This document shows positions 41,724 to 54,584 of a stretch of DNA of 64,000 nucleotides, in pieces. Source of the stretch: an uncultured Faecalibacterium sp. (GTDB lineage Bacteria > Bacillota > Clostridia > Oscillospirales > Ruminococcaceae); NCBI GenBank assembly GCA_934561555.1, contig CAKTGQ010000002.1, positions 1 through 64,000 of the forward strand, written 5' to 3'. The notes beneath the pieces were generated by a model that saw nothing but the letters and a program-made list of their open reading frames with translations, was not told the origin of the DNA and did no database searches. Positions within the stretch are counted from its first letter, which is position 1. The number at the start of each line of letters is the position of its first letter. A program made the position numbers and the translations under genes.

Positions 41724-42398
41724 TTACTTTTCCTTTATCACGCCCAGCAGCTTGAGCGCTTCCTTGGCGGCGCACTGCTCGGCGGCTTTTTTGCTGCGCC
41801 CCTCGCCCCGCGCCACGCGGTCAGAATTAAAGCGCACTGCCACCACGAAGTGCTTGTCGTGGTCCGGGCCGGACTCGCTTTCCACCACATAGCTCAGGCG
41901 CTCTTCCGGGTTCTGCTGCACGATCTCCTGCAAACGGGTCTTGTAGTCCGCTTCGGCGTGCTTGCCCTCGGTAATGAAGGGCAGGATGAACTTGCGCGCC
42001 ACCTCCATGCCGCCGTCCAGATACAAAGCAGCAATGACGGCCTCGAAGGCATCCGACACCACGCTGGGGCGGGTGCGCCCGCCGCAGCGCTCCTCGCCGC
42101 GGCCAAGGCGCAGATACTCGCCCAAGCCGATCTCCTGTGCAAACTGGAACAGTGCGCCCTCGCTGACAAGGCTGGCGCGGATGCGGGTCAGGTCGCCCTC
42201 CGGGCGGTCGGCGTAGGCGTGGAACAGGTAGTCTGCGGATACGATCTGCAATACGCTGTCGCCCAGAAACTCCAGCCGCTCGTTGTGCTTGACCGGGGTG
42301 CGGCTCTCGTTGGCGTAGCTGGTGTGGGTAAGCGCGATCTCCAGCAGCTCCGGGTTTTTGAATTTGTAACCGATGATAGTTTCCAACTGATGGCTCAT
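41724..42398 (-). CDS. rnc: Ribonuclease III
   Basis: RNase III cuts double-stranded RNA in rRNA and mRNA processing. The 224-residue protein has the catalytic signature HNERLEFLGDSVLQIVSADYL and the second acidic block SDAFEAVIAALYLDGG, with a C-terminal double-stranded RNA-binding domain (DYKTRLQEIVQQNPEERLSY, then GRSKKAAEQCAAKEALKLL). It lies between plsX and smc on the same strand. The acpP gene, often found between plsX or fab genes and rnc in Firmicutes, is missing here. Confidence 0.96.
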   Translation of the reverse strand: MSHQLETIIGYKFKNPELLEIALTHTSYANESRTPVKHNERLEFLGDSVLQIVSADYLFHAYADRPEGDLTRIRASLVSEGALFQFAQEIGLGEYLRLGRGEERCGGRTRPSVVSDAFEAVIAALYLDGGMEVARKFILPFITEGKHAEADYKTRLQEIVQQNPEERLSYVVESESGPDHDKHFVVAVRFNSDRVARGEGRSKKAAEQCAAKEALKLLGVIKEK

Positions 42399-42416
42399 GG
42401 TCGTTTTTACTCCCTT

Positions 42417-43433
42417 TTATTCCTCAGTTTTCTGTGCTGCGGCCAGCTCGTCCAGTGCGGACTGCATGGTGCCGCACAGGTCGTTCTCCACGCAGATCTT
42501 TGCCTGCCGGATGGCGTTTTTGATGCCCTTGGCCTTAGAGGAGCCGTGTGCCTTGATGACCGGCTGCTTTGCGCCAAGGAAGGGTGCGCCGCCGTACTCC
42601 TCGCTGTCCATCTGGTGCTTCAGGTCGGTAACGCTGCCCTTGAGCAGCAGATAAGCCAGCTTGCCGCCAAGGTTTGCGAGGAACATTTGTTTCAACATGC
42701 CCAGCAGCATCTTTGCCACGCCCTCGGTCAGCTTGAGGATGACGTTGCCGGTAAAGCCGTCGCAGACCACCACGTCCACCTCACCGTTGGGCACATCCCG
42801 GGGCTCGATATTACCCACAAAGCGGATGCCCGGGGTGGTCTTGAGCAGCTGGTGTGCGTCCCGCAGCACGGGGGTGCCCTTGCTCTCCTCGGCACCGTTG
42901 TTGGCAAGCGCCACGCTGGGGCTCTTGCGGCCCTCCACCTTGTTCACATAGCAGCTGCCCATGACCGCAAAGGCGGCCAGCATCTCCGGGCGGCACTCCA
43001 CGTTGGCGCCGCAGTCCAGCAGCAGATAAGCCTGCTGCTTTGCGGGCACCATGGTAGCCAGTGCCGGGCGCTTGACGCCCCGCAGGGTGCGCACGATGAG
43101 GCTTGCGCCAACGTGCAGCGCACCGGTGCTGCCGGCAGAGACAAAGGCATCGCCCTTGCCCTCCTTGAGCATATTCAGCCCCACCACGATGGAGGAATCC
43201 TTCTTCTGACGGATGGCGCGGGCGGGCTCGTCGCACATCTCGATGGTCTCGGTGCAGTTCACCAGCTCGATGCCGTCCAGCGGGATGTTGTGCTCGGCGG
43301 CAGTCTTGCGCACCAGCGCCTCGTTGCCCACGCCGATGAGCTGCACGCCGTACTCTTTAACGGCCTGTGCAGCGCCTTCCAGAACAGCCAGCGGGGCGTT
43401 GTCGCCGCCCATCATGTCCACAATGATCTTCAT
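42417..43433 (-). CDS. plsX: Phosphate acyltransferase PlsX
   Basis: PlsX converts acyl-ACP to acyl-phosphate, the first step of phospholipid synthesis used by PlsY. The 338-residue product opens MKIIVDMMGGDNAPLAVLEGA. It has FVSAGSTGALHVGASLI, LLDCGANVECRPEML, RFVGNIEPRDVPNGEVDVVVCDGFTGN and a C-terminal helix run, all typical. No fabH, fabD or acpP genes accompany it, so fatty-acid synthesis genes lie elsewhere. It sits between trmFO and rnc with short spacers. Confidence 0.95.
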   Translation of the reverse strand: MKIIVDMMGGDNAPLAVLEGAAQAVKEYGVQLIGVGNEALVRKTAAEHNIPLDGIELVNCTETIEMCDEPARAIRQKKDSSIVVGLNMLKEGKGDAFVSAGSTGALHVGASLIVRTLRGVKRPALATMVPAKQQAYLLLDCGANVECRPEMLAAFAVMGSCYVNKVEGRKSPSVALANNGAEESKGTPVLRDAHQLLKTTPGIRFVGNIEPRDVPNGEVDVVVCDGFTGNVILKLTEGVAKMLLGMLKQMFLANLGGKLAYLLLKGSVTDLKHQMDSEEYGGAPFLGAKQPVIKAHGSSKAKGIKNAIRQAKICVENDLCGTMQSALDELAAAQKTEE

Positions 43434-43462
43434 ACCTGTTTTCTCCTTTCAGGTGGTTTGCC

Positions 43463-44839
43463 TTACAGAGCGGTTTCCTCCAGCCACTGCTGGAAGCTGG
43501 CAACAGCGCGCTCGGCCTGTGCCATGTAACGCAGCCGCTTGTCCCGGGGACGGGTCTCGGCGGGCAGCGGCGGCAGAATGCCCATGTTTGCGCCCATGGG
43601 CTGGAAGTTCTTATTCTCGGTGGTCAGGTACTGCACCAGCGCACCGCACATGGTATCGGCGGGCGGCGGGGGCAGCTGCCTGCCCTCCAGGCGGGCGTAG
43701 AGGTTGCGTGCTGCCAGCAGACCGCAGGCGGCGCTTTCCATATAGCCCTCAAAGCCGGTGATCTGCCCGGCAAAAAACACGTTGGGGTGTGCTTTCAGGC
43801 ACAGCTGGGCGCTGAGCACCCGGGGCGCATCCAGAAAGGTGTTGCGGTGCATCACGCCGTAGCGCACAAACTCGGCATTTTCCAGCCCGGGGATCATGCT
43901 GAACACCCGCTTCTGCTCGCCCCATTTGAGGTTTGTCTGGAAGCCCACGATGTTATACAGGGTGCGCTCCTTATTTTCTGCGCGCAGCTGCACGTTTGCC
44001 CAAGGGCGGTGGCCGGTATTCGGGTCTACCAGACCCACCGGACGCAGCGGGCCGAACCGCATGGTGTCGGCACCCCGGGCAGCCATGATCTCAATGGGCA
44101 TACAGCCCTCGTACACGGTGACGGTATCGGCCTTTTTGCCGTGGGCGTCCGGGTCGGGCTTTGCGCTCTGCTCGGCGCCGGTATCAAAGTCGTGCAGGGG
44201 GGCACGCTCCGCACCGGCCAGTGCGGCGTGGAAGGCCTCGTACTCGGCCTTGTTGAAGGGGCAGTTCAGGTAGTCGGCCTCACCACGGTCGTAGCGGGAG
44301 GCGGCAAACACCTTGCCGTAGTCCAGACTTTCGGCGGTAACGATGGGCGCAACGGCATCATAGAAGTGCAGCCGCTCGTCCCCGGTCAGACGTCCGATCT
44401 CGTCAGCCAGTGCACCGTCGGTCAGGGGGCCGGTGGCCACCAGAATGGGAGCGCTCTCGTCGATGGTTTCCACCTGCTCCCGGTGGACGGTGATATTCTT
44501 GCACGCTTCCACCATGCGGGTGACGGCGGCGCTGAATGCATCGCGGTCCACCGCCAGCGCACCGCCGGCGGCCACACGGGTCTCCTCGGCGGCGGTCAGC
44601 AGCCGGCTGCCCATGCGGCGCATCTCTTCCTTCAGCAGACCGGAGGCAGAGTCCAGCCGCTCAGCCTTCAGGCTGTTGGAGCAGATCAGCTCCGCAAAGC
44701 CCTCGCTTTTGTGGGCGGGGGAAAAGTGGACGGGCTTCTGTTCGTACAGCTCTACCTGCACGCCCTTGCCCGCCAGCCAGAGAGCCGCCTCGCAGCCCGC
44801 CAGACCCGCGCCCAGAATGGTTACTTTGTATTCGTTCAT
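43463..44839 (-). CDS. trmFO: TrmFO, folate-dependent tRNA m5U54 methyltransferase
   Basis: TrmFO methylates U54 of tRNA with methylene-tetrahydrofolate and FAD. The 458-residue protein has the FAD site VTILGAGLAGCEAALWLAGKGV, the EQKPVHFSPAHKSEGFAELICSNSLK block split over two parts, the cysteine segment GCMPIEIMAARG and KWGEQKRVFSMIPGLENAEF. FhsA-made folates from the fhs gene feed this reaction indirectly. It follows topA by 12 bases, the standard Firmicute order topA-trmFO. Confidence 0.95.
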   Translation of the reverse strand: MNEYKVTILGAGLAGCEAALWLAGKGVQVELYEQKPVHFSPAHKSEGFAELICSNSLKAERLDSASGLLKEEMRRMGSRLLTAAEETRVAAGGALAVDRDAFSAAVTRMVEACKNITVHREQVETIDESAPILVATGPLTDGALADEIGRLTGDERLHFYDAVAPIVTAESLDYGKVFAASRYDRGEADYLNCPFNKAEYEAFHAALAGAERAPLHDFDTGAEQSAKPDPDAHGKKADTVTVYEGCMPIEIMAARGADTMRFGPLRPVGLVDPNTGHRPWANVQLRAENKERTLYNIVGFQTNLKWGEQKRVFSMIPGLENAEFVRYGVMHRNTFLDAPRVLSAQLCLKAHPNVFFAGQITGFEGYMESAACGLLAARNLYARLEGRQLPPPPADTMCGALVQYLTTENKNFQPMGANMGILPPLPAETRPRDKRLRYMAQAERAVASFQQWLEETAL

Positions 44840-44851
44840 TTAGTCTTTCCT

Positions 44852-46936
44852 TTAATCCTTTTTGGGCACCGGCATCTCAAAGCCGCAGCCCTCCTTGGCA
44901 CAGTACAGCTTGCCGCCCTTGCGGAACAGGGTACTGCCGCACTTTTCGCACTTGGTAGCCACCGGCATATCCCACGTCATAAAATCGCAGTCCGGGTAGC
45001 ACTCGCAGCCGTAGTAGATGCGTCCCTTGGAGCTCTTGCGCTCCAGCAGACGTCCCTTGCCGCACTTGGGGCAGATGCCGCCGGTATCCTTGACCAGACG
45101 CTTTGTGCCCCGGCACTCCGGGAAGCCGCTGCAAGCAAGGAACTTGCCGTACTTGCCCACCTTGATGACCATGGGGCGTCCGCACAGGTCGCACACCTCA
45201 CTGGAAGGCTCGTCCGGCACCTTGACCTTTTTGCCCTCCATGTTCTTTTCAGCCTGTTCCAGACTGGCTTCAAAGCCCTGATAGAAGTCGTCCACGGTCT
45301 TGCGCCAGTCGGCCTTGCCGCTTTCCACCTTATCCAGATTCTTCTCCATCTGGGCGGAGAAGTCCACGTCCACGATGTGGGGGAACTGTTCCAGCATCAG
45401 CCCGTCCACAGCCCGGCCCAGCAGGGTGGGCTTGAGCTTTTTCTGGTCGCGCTCCACATAGCCGCGGTCGATGATGGTGGTGATGATGGGCGCGTAGGTG
45501 GAGGGACGGCCGATGCCGTTTTCTTCCAGCGCCTTGATGAGGGTAGCTTCGGTATAGCGGGCAGGCGGCTGGGTGAACTTCTGCTCGCTCTTCAGTTCCC
45601 GCAGCTTGAGCACCTGTCCCTGCTCCAGCGGGGGGAGATTAGTCTCCTTCTTTTCCTTTTCGTCGGTGGCTTCCTCGTACAGAGCGGTAAAGCCGTCAAA
45701 GGTCACGGTGTAGCCGCTGGCCTTGAAGTGGTAATCCGCCGCGCTGACGGTGACCGACACGGTATCCTGCTGGCAGTCCGCCATCTGGCTGGCCATAAAG
45801 CGGCTCCAGATCATGCGGTACAGCTTTGCGGTGTCGCCGCTGATGCTCTTGTCCACCTCGTCCGGGGTCAGGGAGGGCACAGAGGGGCGGATGGCTTCGT
45901 GGGCGTCCTGTGCTGCCGTGGCGCTCTTGGTCTTCCATGTGCGCTTATAGGGGCAGATATACGCTTCGCCGTAAGCCCCTGCGATATACTCCTTGGCGGC
46001 TGCCACGGCTTCGTCCGAGATGCGCAGGCTGTCGGTACGCATATAGGTGATAAGACCCATCATGCCGTGCCCTGCAATATCCACGCCTTCGTACAAGGTC
46101 TGAGCGGCACGCATGGTGCGGGTAGCCGTAAAGCCCAAGCGGCGGGAGGCCTCCTGCTGCAGGGTACTGGTGATGAAGGCCGGGGTGGGCTGCTTTGCAC
46201 GCTTGCCGCGCTTGAGCTCGCTCACCACATAGCTTGCGCCCTCTAAGCCCTTTTCGATGGCACGGGCCTCGGCCTCGCTTTTGGGCAGCAGCTTTTTGCC
46301 GTCGGCGTCCGTGGCAAGGCGTGCCACAAAGCTCTTGTGCCCGGCACCCAAGGTGGCGTCCACGTTCCAGTATTCATCGGGCTTGAAGTTCTCGATCTCC
46401 TTTTCCCGGTCGTCGATCAGCCGCACCGCTACGCTCTGCACACGGCCTGCGGACAGACCGCGGCGCACCTTGCGCCACAGAAACGGGCTGAGCTTATAGC
46501 CCACCAGACGGTCCAGCACGCGGCGCGCCTGCTGGGCGTTGAACAGATCCTCGTCAATGGCGCGGGGGTGGGACATACCCTCCTTCACACCTTTTTTGGT
46601 GATCTCGTCAAAGGTGACGCGGTTGGGCTCGTGGGGGTCCAGCCCCAGAATGTTTGCCAGATGCCAGCTGATGGCTTCGCCTTCGCGGTCCGGGTCGGTC
46701 GCCAGCAGCACGCCGTCGGCGTGTTTGGCTTTGCTCTTCAGCTCCTTGATGAGCTTTTCCTTGCCCTTGATGCTGATGTATTGGGGGGTATAGCCATGCT
46801 CCACATCAATGCCCAGCTGAGATGCGGGCAGATCGCGGATATGACCCATGCTGGCGGTGACCTCGTAGTCATCGCCCAGATATTTGCCGATGGTTTTCGC
46901 CTTTGCAGGCGACTCCACGATAACCAGTTTCGCCAT
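44852..46936 (-). CDS. topA: DNA topoisomerase I
   Basis: This type IA topoisomerase relaxes negative supercoils. The 694-residue protein starts with a Toprim domain (KLVIVESPAKAKTIGKYLG, then LLATDPDREGEAISWHLA). The active-site tyrosine is in LITYMRTDSLRISDEAV, and the C terminus has three zinc ribbons, CDLCG, CPKCG and CEKCG, each with a second cysteine pair. Length and domain order are normal. It follows dprA and precedes trmFO on the same strand. Confidence 0.97.
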   Translation of the reverse strand: MAKLVIVESPAKAKTIGKYLGDDYEVTASMGHIRDLPASQLGIDVEHGYTPQYISIKGKEKLIKELKSKAKHADGVLLATDPDREGEAISWHLANILGLDPHEPNRVTFDEITKKGVKEGMSHPRAIDEDLFNAQQARRVLDRLVGYKLSPFLWRKVRRGLSAGRVQSVAVRLIDDREKEIENFKPDEYWNVDATLGAGHKSFVARLATDADGKKLLPKSEAEARAIEKGLEGASYVVSELKRGKRAKQPTPAFITSTLQQEASRRLGFTATRTMRAAQTLYEGVDIAGHGMMGLITYMRTDSLRISDEAVAAAKEYIAGAYGEAYICPYKRTWKTKSATAAQDAHEAIRPSVPSLTPDEVDKSISGDTAKLYRMIWSRFMASQMADCQQDTVSVTVSAADYHFKASGYTVTFDGFTALYEEATDEKEKKETNLPPLEQGQVLKLRELKSEQKFTQPPARYTEATLIKALEENGIGRPSTYAPIITTIIDRGYVERDQKKLKPTLLGRAVDGLMLEQFPHIVDVDFSAQMEKNLDKVESGKADWRKTVDDFYQGFEASLEQAEKNMEGKKVKVPDEPSSEVCDLCGRPMVIKVGKYGKFLACSGFPECRGTKRLVKDTGGICPKCGKGRLLERKSSKGRIYYGCECYPDCDFMTWDMPVATKCEKCGSTLFRKGGKLYCAKEGCGFEMPVPKKD

Positions 46937-47048
46937 TTCTTCTTTTCTCCTCTATCTGCAACGTGCCCCCAAGGGGATGCACGGTCATTCGCTCATATTA
47001 TTGTACCACAGCTGTTGTGTGCTTTACCAGCGGAAATATTCCACAATT

Positions 47049-48176
47049 TTACCGCAGCACATACCGCTGCCCCGGCTGCTTGTACACCCGGCCGGTGAGT
47101 TCCAGCTTCATCAGGGTGCCCAGCAGCGCGGACATGGGCAGGCCGGTGCTCACGCACAGTTCCTCGATGCCCACAGGCTTTGGCCCGATGCCCGCCAGCA
47201 CCCGGCGCTCGGTATCGCTCAGGGGTGCAGGCTGCTTTGCAGCCGCCGGTGCTGCCTGCCGGGTGTGTAAGCCCAGCGCCGCCAGCAGGTCGGCGGCCCC
47301 TGCCACTGCCCGGGCACGTCCGTCCCGCAGCAGGCCGTTTGTACCCGCCGAATTGGGGGAGTAGATGCTGCCCGGCACGGCGTACACCGGCTTGCCGTAG
47401 CGCTCGGCATGGGCAACGGTGGACATGGTGCCGCTTTTTTCCCGCGCTTCCACCACCAGTACAGCCGAGGAAAGTGCCGCGATGAGCCGGTTGCGCTGCA
47501 AAAAGCAGTTAGGGCCAACATATTCACTGTATGGCGGGTACTCGCTGATAACGCAGCCCTTGTGCTCGATCTGCTGGCGCAAGGCGGCATTGGCTGCCGG
47601 ATAGGTGCGGTCGATGGGTACGCCCATCACCGCAACGGTGGGGCAGTCGTTCTTCACCGCTGCCCGGTGTCCGGCGCTGTCCAGCCCATCGGCCAGACCG
47701 CTGACGATAATGGCTCCGTTTTTTGCCAGTTCCCCGCCGATATCCGCCGCCGCGTTCAGGCCGTATTCCGTGGGCTTGCGGCTGCCCACGATGCCCACCG
47801 CCCCGGGCTCGTTGAGCCAGCGGGGGTCGCCGGTGCAGTAGAGCACCAGCGGCATGTCCGGGATGCGGGAAAAGGCCAGCGGGTAATCCGGGTCGTCAAA
47901 GGGCAGGATGCGCACCCGCAGGGCATCGCACTGCATCACCAGTGTGTGGAAACTTTCTGCATCCAGCTGCGCTGCCCGCTTAAAGGCTGCGTCCCCTGCC
48001 GCCTGCCGGAATTCCTCGGTCTCCCGCGCTTCCCATGCCTCCTGTGCACCGCCAAAGGCGTCCAACACCTTTCCGGCATGGAGACTGGCGGGTCCCAGCA
48101 CCTGCGACAGCCACAGCCAGCACAGCAGCGGGTCGGGTGCAGGCTCCGGCGGGAACAGGCTGGTCTGCCCGGTCAC
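47049..48176 (-). CDS. dprA: DNA-processing protein DprA
   Basis: DprA loads RecA on incoming single-stranded DNA during transformation. The 375-residue protein has the Rossmann-like core: YPLAFSRIPDMPLVLYCTGDP, VGIVGSRKPTEYGLNAA, GAIIVSGLADGLDSAGHRAAV, NCFLQRNRLIAALSSAVLVVEA and SGTMSTVAHAERYGKPVYAVPG. A C-terminal winged-helix domain (VGIEELCVSTGLPMSALLGTL) follows. The start is the GTG at 48176, overlapping the methyltransferase stop as GTGA and following GGGAGGAG; the ATG at 48200 lacks a site. Its presence next to topA is normal and does not prove competence. Confidence 0.93.
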   Translation of the reverse strand: MTGQTSLFPPEPAPDPLLCWLWLSQVLGPASLHAGKVLDAFGGAQEAWEARETEEFRQAAGDAAFKRAAQLDAESFHTLVMQCDALRVRILPFDDPDYPLAFSRIPDMPLVLYCTGDPRWLNEPGAVGIVGSRKPTEYGLNAAADIGGELAKNGAIIVSGLADGLDSAGHRAAVKNDCPTVAVMGVPIDRTYPAANAALRQQIEHKGCVISEYPPYSEYVGPNCFLQRNRLIAALSSAVLVVEAREKSGTMSTVAHAERYGKPVYAVPGSIYSPNSAGTNGLLRDGRARAVAGAADLLAALGLHTRQAAPAAAKQPAPLSDTERRVLAGIGPKPVGIEELCVSTGLPMSALLGTLMKLELTGRVYKQPGQRYVLR

Positions 48177-48955
48177 AGGCTCTCCTCCCGGAAATGCCAC
48201 AGCAGGATGCTGCCCGCAATGCCGGCATTCAGGCTTTCCACCCGGTCGGTCATGGGGATGCGCACCGTGCTGTTGCAGGCAGCGATGGTCTCGTCGGTCA
48301 AGCCCTGTCCCTCGCTGCCGATGACCACGCAGACGCCGCCGGGATACCCGGCCTTTGCCGCGCTGAGCGGCTGGGACTGGTACAGCGCCGCCGCAAGGCA
48401 GGTGATGCCTTTTTCCCGCAGCAGAGCAATGGCCTGCTGCATGGCACCGGTCTCGATGACCGGGATGCGCACCGCCGCGCCCATGGAAGCGCGCAGGGTC
48501 TTGGGGGCGTAGACGCTGGCGCAGCCCTCGCTCAGGATGACGCCGTCAAAGCCAAAGGCCGCCGCGCTGCGCAGCAAGGTGCCCACATTGCCGGGGTCCT
48601 GCACCCGTTCCAGCGCCAGATACCGCCCACCGGGGCGCACCTCTTCCAAAGTATGCACCGGGGTGCGGAACACCCCGAACACCCCCTGATGGGTGCCCAC
48701 GTCTGCCAGCTTGTCCGCCACATGATCCTCTACCAGATAGTGCTCGCCCGGCAAAGCGACAAGCTCCGGGCATTTTTCCAGCGCATTTTCGGTATAAAAC
48801 AGGGTCTCCAGCTCTGCGCCCCGGCAAAGCTCCGGGCACAATTTGCGCCCTTCGGCCAGAAAGCGCCCCTCGGTGCGGCGGAACGCTGCACTGGAAGCAA
48901 GGCGGCAGGCGTATTTTATTTTTGCGTTTTCCCGGCTGGTGATCTTTTCGTCCAT
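48173..48955 (-). CDS. TrmH/SpoU family RNA 2'-O-methyltransferase
   Basis: The 260-residue SPOUT enzyme has an N-terminal substrate-binding part (MDEKITSRENAKIKYACRL, RFLAEGRKLCPEL) and the C-terminal knot: ALERVQDPGNVGTLLRSAAAFG, GGVCVVIGSEGQGL and VRIPMTDRVESLNAGIAGSILLW, which bind S-adenosylmethionine. It most resembles the RlmB/YsgA group acting on 23S rRNA, but the exact nucleotide cannot be told. It is co-translated with dprA downstream (GTGA overlap) and starts a unit after the L20 operon terminator. Confidence 0.9.
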   Translation of the reverse strand: MDEKITSRENAKIKYACRLASSAAFRRTEGRFLAEGRKLCPELCRGAELETLFYTENALEKCPELVALPGEHYLVEDHVADKLADVGTHQGVFGVFRTPVHTLEEVRPGGRYLALERVQDPGNVGTLLRSAAAFGFDGVILSEGCASVYAPKTLRASMGAAVRIPVIETGAMQQAIALLREKGITCLAAALYQSQPLSAAKAGYPGGVCVVIGSEGQGLTDETIAACNSTVRIPMTDRVESLNAGIAGSILLWHFREESL

Positions 48956-49002
48956 GAGTCCCTCCCGAACAGGTGTGTATGCATTCTGCTATGGATACAA
49001 TA

Positions 49003-49049
49003 GAAAAAGGGCAGCGTCTGCCGCAGGTTTCTGCGGCAGGGCGCTGCCC
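49003..49049 (-). terminator. Terminator downstream of rplT
   Basis: On the minus strand GGGCAGCG and CGCTGCCC, with an inner CTGCCGCAG/CTGCGGCAG pair, form a long stem followed by TTTTTC. A second hairpin, GACGCCCGCG/CGCGGGCGTC at 49096-49121, lies nearer the rplT stop. Confidence 0.8.
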
Positions 49050-49138
49050 CGTTGCCTTGTTTCCCTGGCCGCAAAAAATGCCCGGATACAAAACGGACGC
49101 CCGCGTATACGCGCGGGCGTCACGATGCAAGGTCTTTA

Positions 49139-49489
49139 TCAGGCGTTCTTCACGGTCTCGACCAGAGCGGCAAAGCTCTGAGGATCGTTGATGGCCATCT
49201 CGGACAGCATCTTGCGGTTCAGCTCGATGCCTGCCTTCTTCAGGCCAGCCATAAAGGTGGAGTAGTTCATGCCCAGAGGACGAACTGCGTTGTTGATGCG
49301 GCAGATCCACAGGTTGCGGAACTGACGCTTCTTCATGCGGCGGCCAGCCAGAGCGTAGTTGCCGCTCTTCATGACCTGCTGCTTGGCCATCTTAAAGTGC
49401 TTGCTCTTGCAGCCATAGAAGCCCTTTGCGAGCTTCAGCATCTTCTTGCGACGTTTGTGGGTCATGGTTGCGCCTTTAATACGTGCCAT
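49139..49489 (-). CDS. rplT: Ribosomal protein L20
   Basis: L20 is needed for 50S assembly and often represses its own operon by binding the leader RNA. The 116-residue basic protein starts [30 protein letters not shown] and has [21 protein letters not shown] and [19 protein letters not shown]. It is the last gene of infC-rpmI-rplT, with two hairpins after the stop. Confidence 0.97.
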   Translation of the reverse strand: MARIKGATMTHKRRKKMLKLAKGFYGCKSKHFKMAKQQVMKSGNYALAGRRMKKRQFRNLWICRINNAVRPLGMNYSTFMAGLKKAGIELNRKMLSEMAINDPQSFAALVETVKNA

Positions 49490-49548
49490 TGTTTTCTATC
49501 TCCTTTAAGTCTTGGTAAATGTCTTGGTTTGCGCGTGCGGCTCGCTTA

Positions 49549-49752
49549 TCAGGCGTAGGGCAGCATCTTCTTGATGGTCTCAGCGTTGGTCTTATCGACG
49601 TAGCTGGGCTGACGATAACCACGGGTCAGCTTGGTGGTCTTCTTGGTCAGGATGTGGCTGCGGAATGCGTGGCCGCGCTTGATCTTGCCGTTCTTGGTCA
49701 GCTTAAAGCGCTTCTTAGCGCCGGAGTGCGTCTTCAGTTTCATCTTAGCCAT
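49549..49752 (-). CDS. rpmI: Ribosomal protein L35
   Basis: The 67-residue basic protein reads [20 protein letters not shown] and then [19 protein letters not shown], which is L35. It lies between infC and rplT on the same strand with an AGGAGGAAA site, as in nearly all bacteria. Confidence 0.97.
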   Translation of the reverse strand: MAKMKLKTHSGAKKRFKLTKNGKIKRGHAFRSHILTKKTTKLTRGYRQPSYVDKTNAETIKKMLPYA

Positions 49753-49770
49753 TTTAGTTTCCTCCTAAAA

Positions 49771-50304
49771 TTAGTCCTTATTGGGTTTCGGGATCAGCAG
49801 AATGGACATCGTGCGGCCCTCGAGCACGGGCGGCTTATCGGTGGATGCCTGAGGCAGAGCCTCGGCAAACCGCTTCAGCACGTCTGCGCCCAGAGCACTG
49901 TGCGCCATTTCGCGGCCGCGGAAACGGATCGAAACCTTTACCTTGTGTCCGGCTGCCAGGAACTTGGCAGTCTGGTTGAGCTTGGTGTTGAAGTCGTTGG
50001 TGTCAATATTGAGCGAAAGGCGGGTCTCCTTGACCTCGACAACCTTCTGGTTCTTCTTGGCTTCCTTCTCCTTCTTCTGCTGTTCAAAACGGTATTTGCC
50101 GTAGTCCAGCACCTTGCACACAGGCGGCACAGCCTGCGGTGCGATCTTTACCAGATCGAGCCCGGCTTCTTCTGCAGCGCGCATGGCCACCTGAATGGAC
50201 ACAACGCCCTTCTGCTCGCCGTCAGCACCGATCAGGCGAACCTCACGATCACGGATCTGGCCGTTGATCTCCAGTTCCTTCGACTTTCCAGCGGTAGCGA
50301 TAAT
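49771..50304 (-). CDS. infC: Translation initiation factor IF-3
   Basis: IF-3 checks start codons and keeps the subunits apart. The 177-residue product has the conserved opening EINGQIRDREVRLIGADGEQ, the basic linker KYRFEQQKKEKEAKK and the C-terminal domain with KVSIRFRGREMAHSALGADVL. The start is taken as the ATT at 50304, six bases behind a perfect GGAGGT; the ATG at 50349 has no site and sits inside the leader. An AUU start is a known feature of infC that lets IF-3 control its own synthesis. Confidence 0.92.
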   Translation of the reverse strand: MIATAGKSKELEINGQIRDREVRLIGADGEQKGVVSIQVAMRAAEEAGLDLVKIAPQAVPPVCKVLDYGKYRFEQQKKEKEAKKNQKVVEVKETRLSLNIDTNDFNTKLNQTAKFLAAGHKVKVSIRFRGREMAHSALGADVLKRFAEALPQASTDKPPVLEGRTMSILLIPKPNKD

Positions 50305-50500
50305 GAATGCACCTCCAAACAAAATCCATAGTGTTGCAATATTTGGCATAGAAAACGCGGCCGCCCATATTCTGGACAGCCGCGCGAAATTTCACACAAA
50401 GCCGCAGCATTTTCTAGGAAACATGCTGCTGTTTCGGGTATAGCCCGGGGACATCCTCCCGCAAGGCGAGCGCGGCACAGGCCGTAGCTGCTTTCTTTAC
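50305..50500 (-). promoter_or_regulatory. infC operon leader, probable autoregulatory attenuator
   Basis: About 195 bases lie between the promoter and the ATT start. The leader contains several hairpins: GCCGGGTA/TATACCCG with CGGCCTGTGCC between, CAGCA/TGCTG near 50410, and CGCGCGGCTGTCC/GGGCGGCCGCG followed by TTTTCT, a weak terminator. The layout is that of L20-type leaders, in which L20 or another signal controls read-through. A specific Rfam class cannot be confirmed by eye. Confidence 0.55.
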
Positions 50501-50506
50501 CCGGCT

Positions 50507-50535
50507 ATTCTACCACGCTTTACCTGCCCTGTCAA
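50507..50535 (-). promoter_or_regulatory. Consensus promoter of the infC operon
   Basis: On the minus strand TTGACA (50530-50535) and TAGAAT (50507-50512) are exactly 17 bases apart, close to a perfect sigma-A promoter. Confidence 0.8.
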
Positions 50536-50587
50536 GCACTTTTTATGCGTTCTTTGGAAAAAATATGACTTTCTACCCAGCGGGACG

Positions 50588-50897
50588 ATTTTGAATGGCC
50601 TCCGCTGCGCTCTGGCCATAAATAGCGGAAGAATTATTTATATTTCGCGTTTGTCGCGCTCTGCGGAGCGCTCCAAACGCATTTTCACAAGAAAGGCCAC
50701 AAAGGAAAACAGGCAGCTTTACCCGCAACGCCGCTGTTTCCACAGGAAACAGGCGTTGCAGATGCTGTTTTAATTTACGACCCCTCTGGTGAAAATGGGT
50801 TTCAGGAAAGTCCGCAGACTTTCCTGAAACCCGAAATTTAAAGCAATCTTTCCTCTGAATATGGCCAGAGCGCAAGCGGAGGCCATTTTCAATCGTT
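50588..50897. repeat. Inverted pair of family P palindromic repeats (copies 3 and 4)
   Basis: The left end reads GAATGGCCTCCGCTGCGCTC and on to TGGCCATAAATAGCGGAA. The right end, read on the other strand, gives the same with small changes for about 60 bases. Each is followed inward by a hairpin opening TTCG, with loop CTGCGG and tail CATTTTCAC(A/C)AGA. The left stem is GCGTTTG...CAAACGC; the right is GGGTTTCAGGAAAGTC/GACTTTCCTGAAACCC. The whole resembles a 310-base MITE with long inverted ends. It fills the addA-infC gap. Confidence 0.75.

Positions 50898-54580
<3,683 letters not shown>

Positions 54581-54584
<4 letters not shown>

Noticed and set aside
49096..49121. Hairpin GACGCCCGCG/CGCGGGCGTC as the main terminator of the L20 operon
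   Set aside because: Its T run is interrupted; the hairpin at 49003-49049 with TTTTT is the better terminator, although both may contribute.
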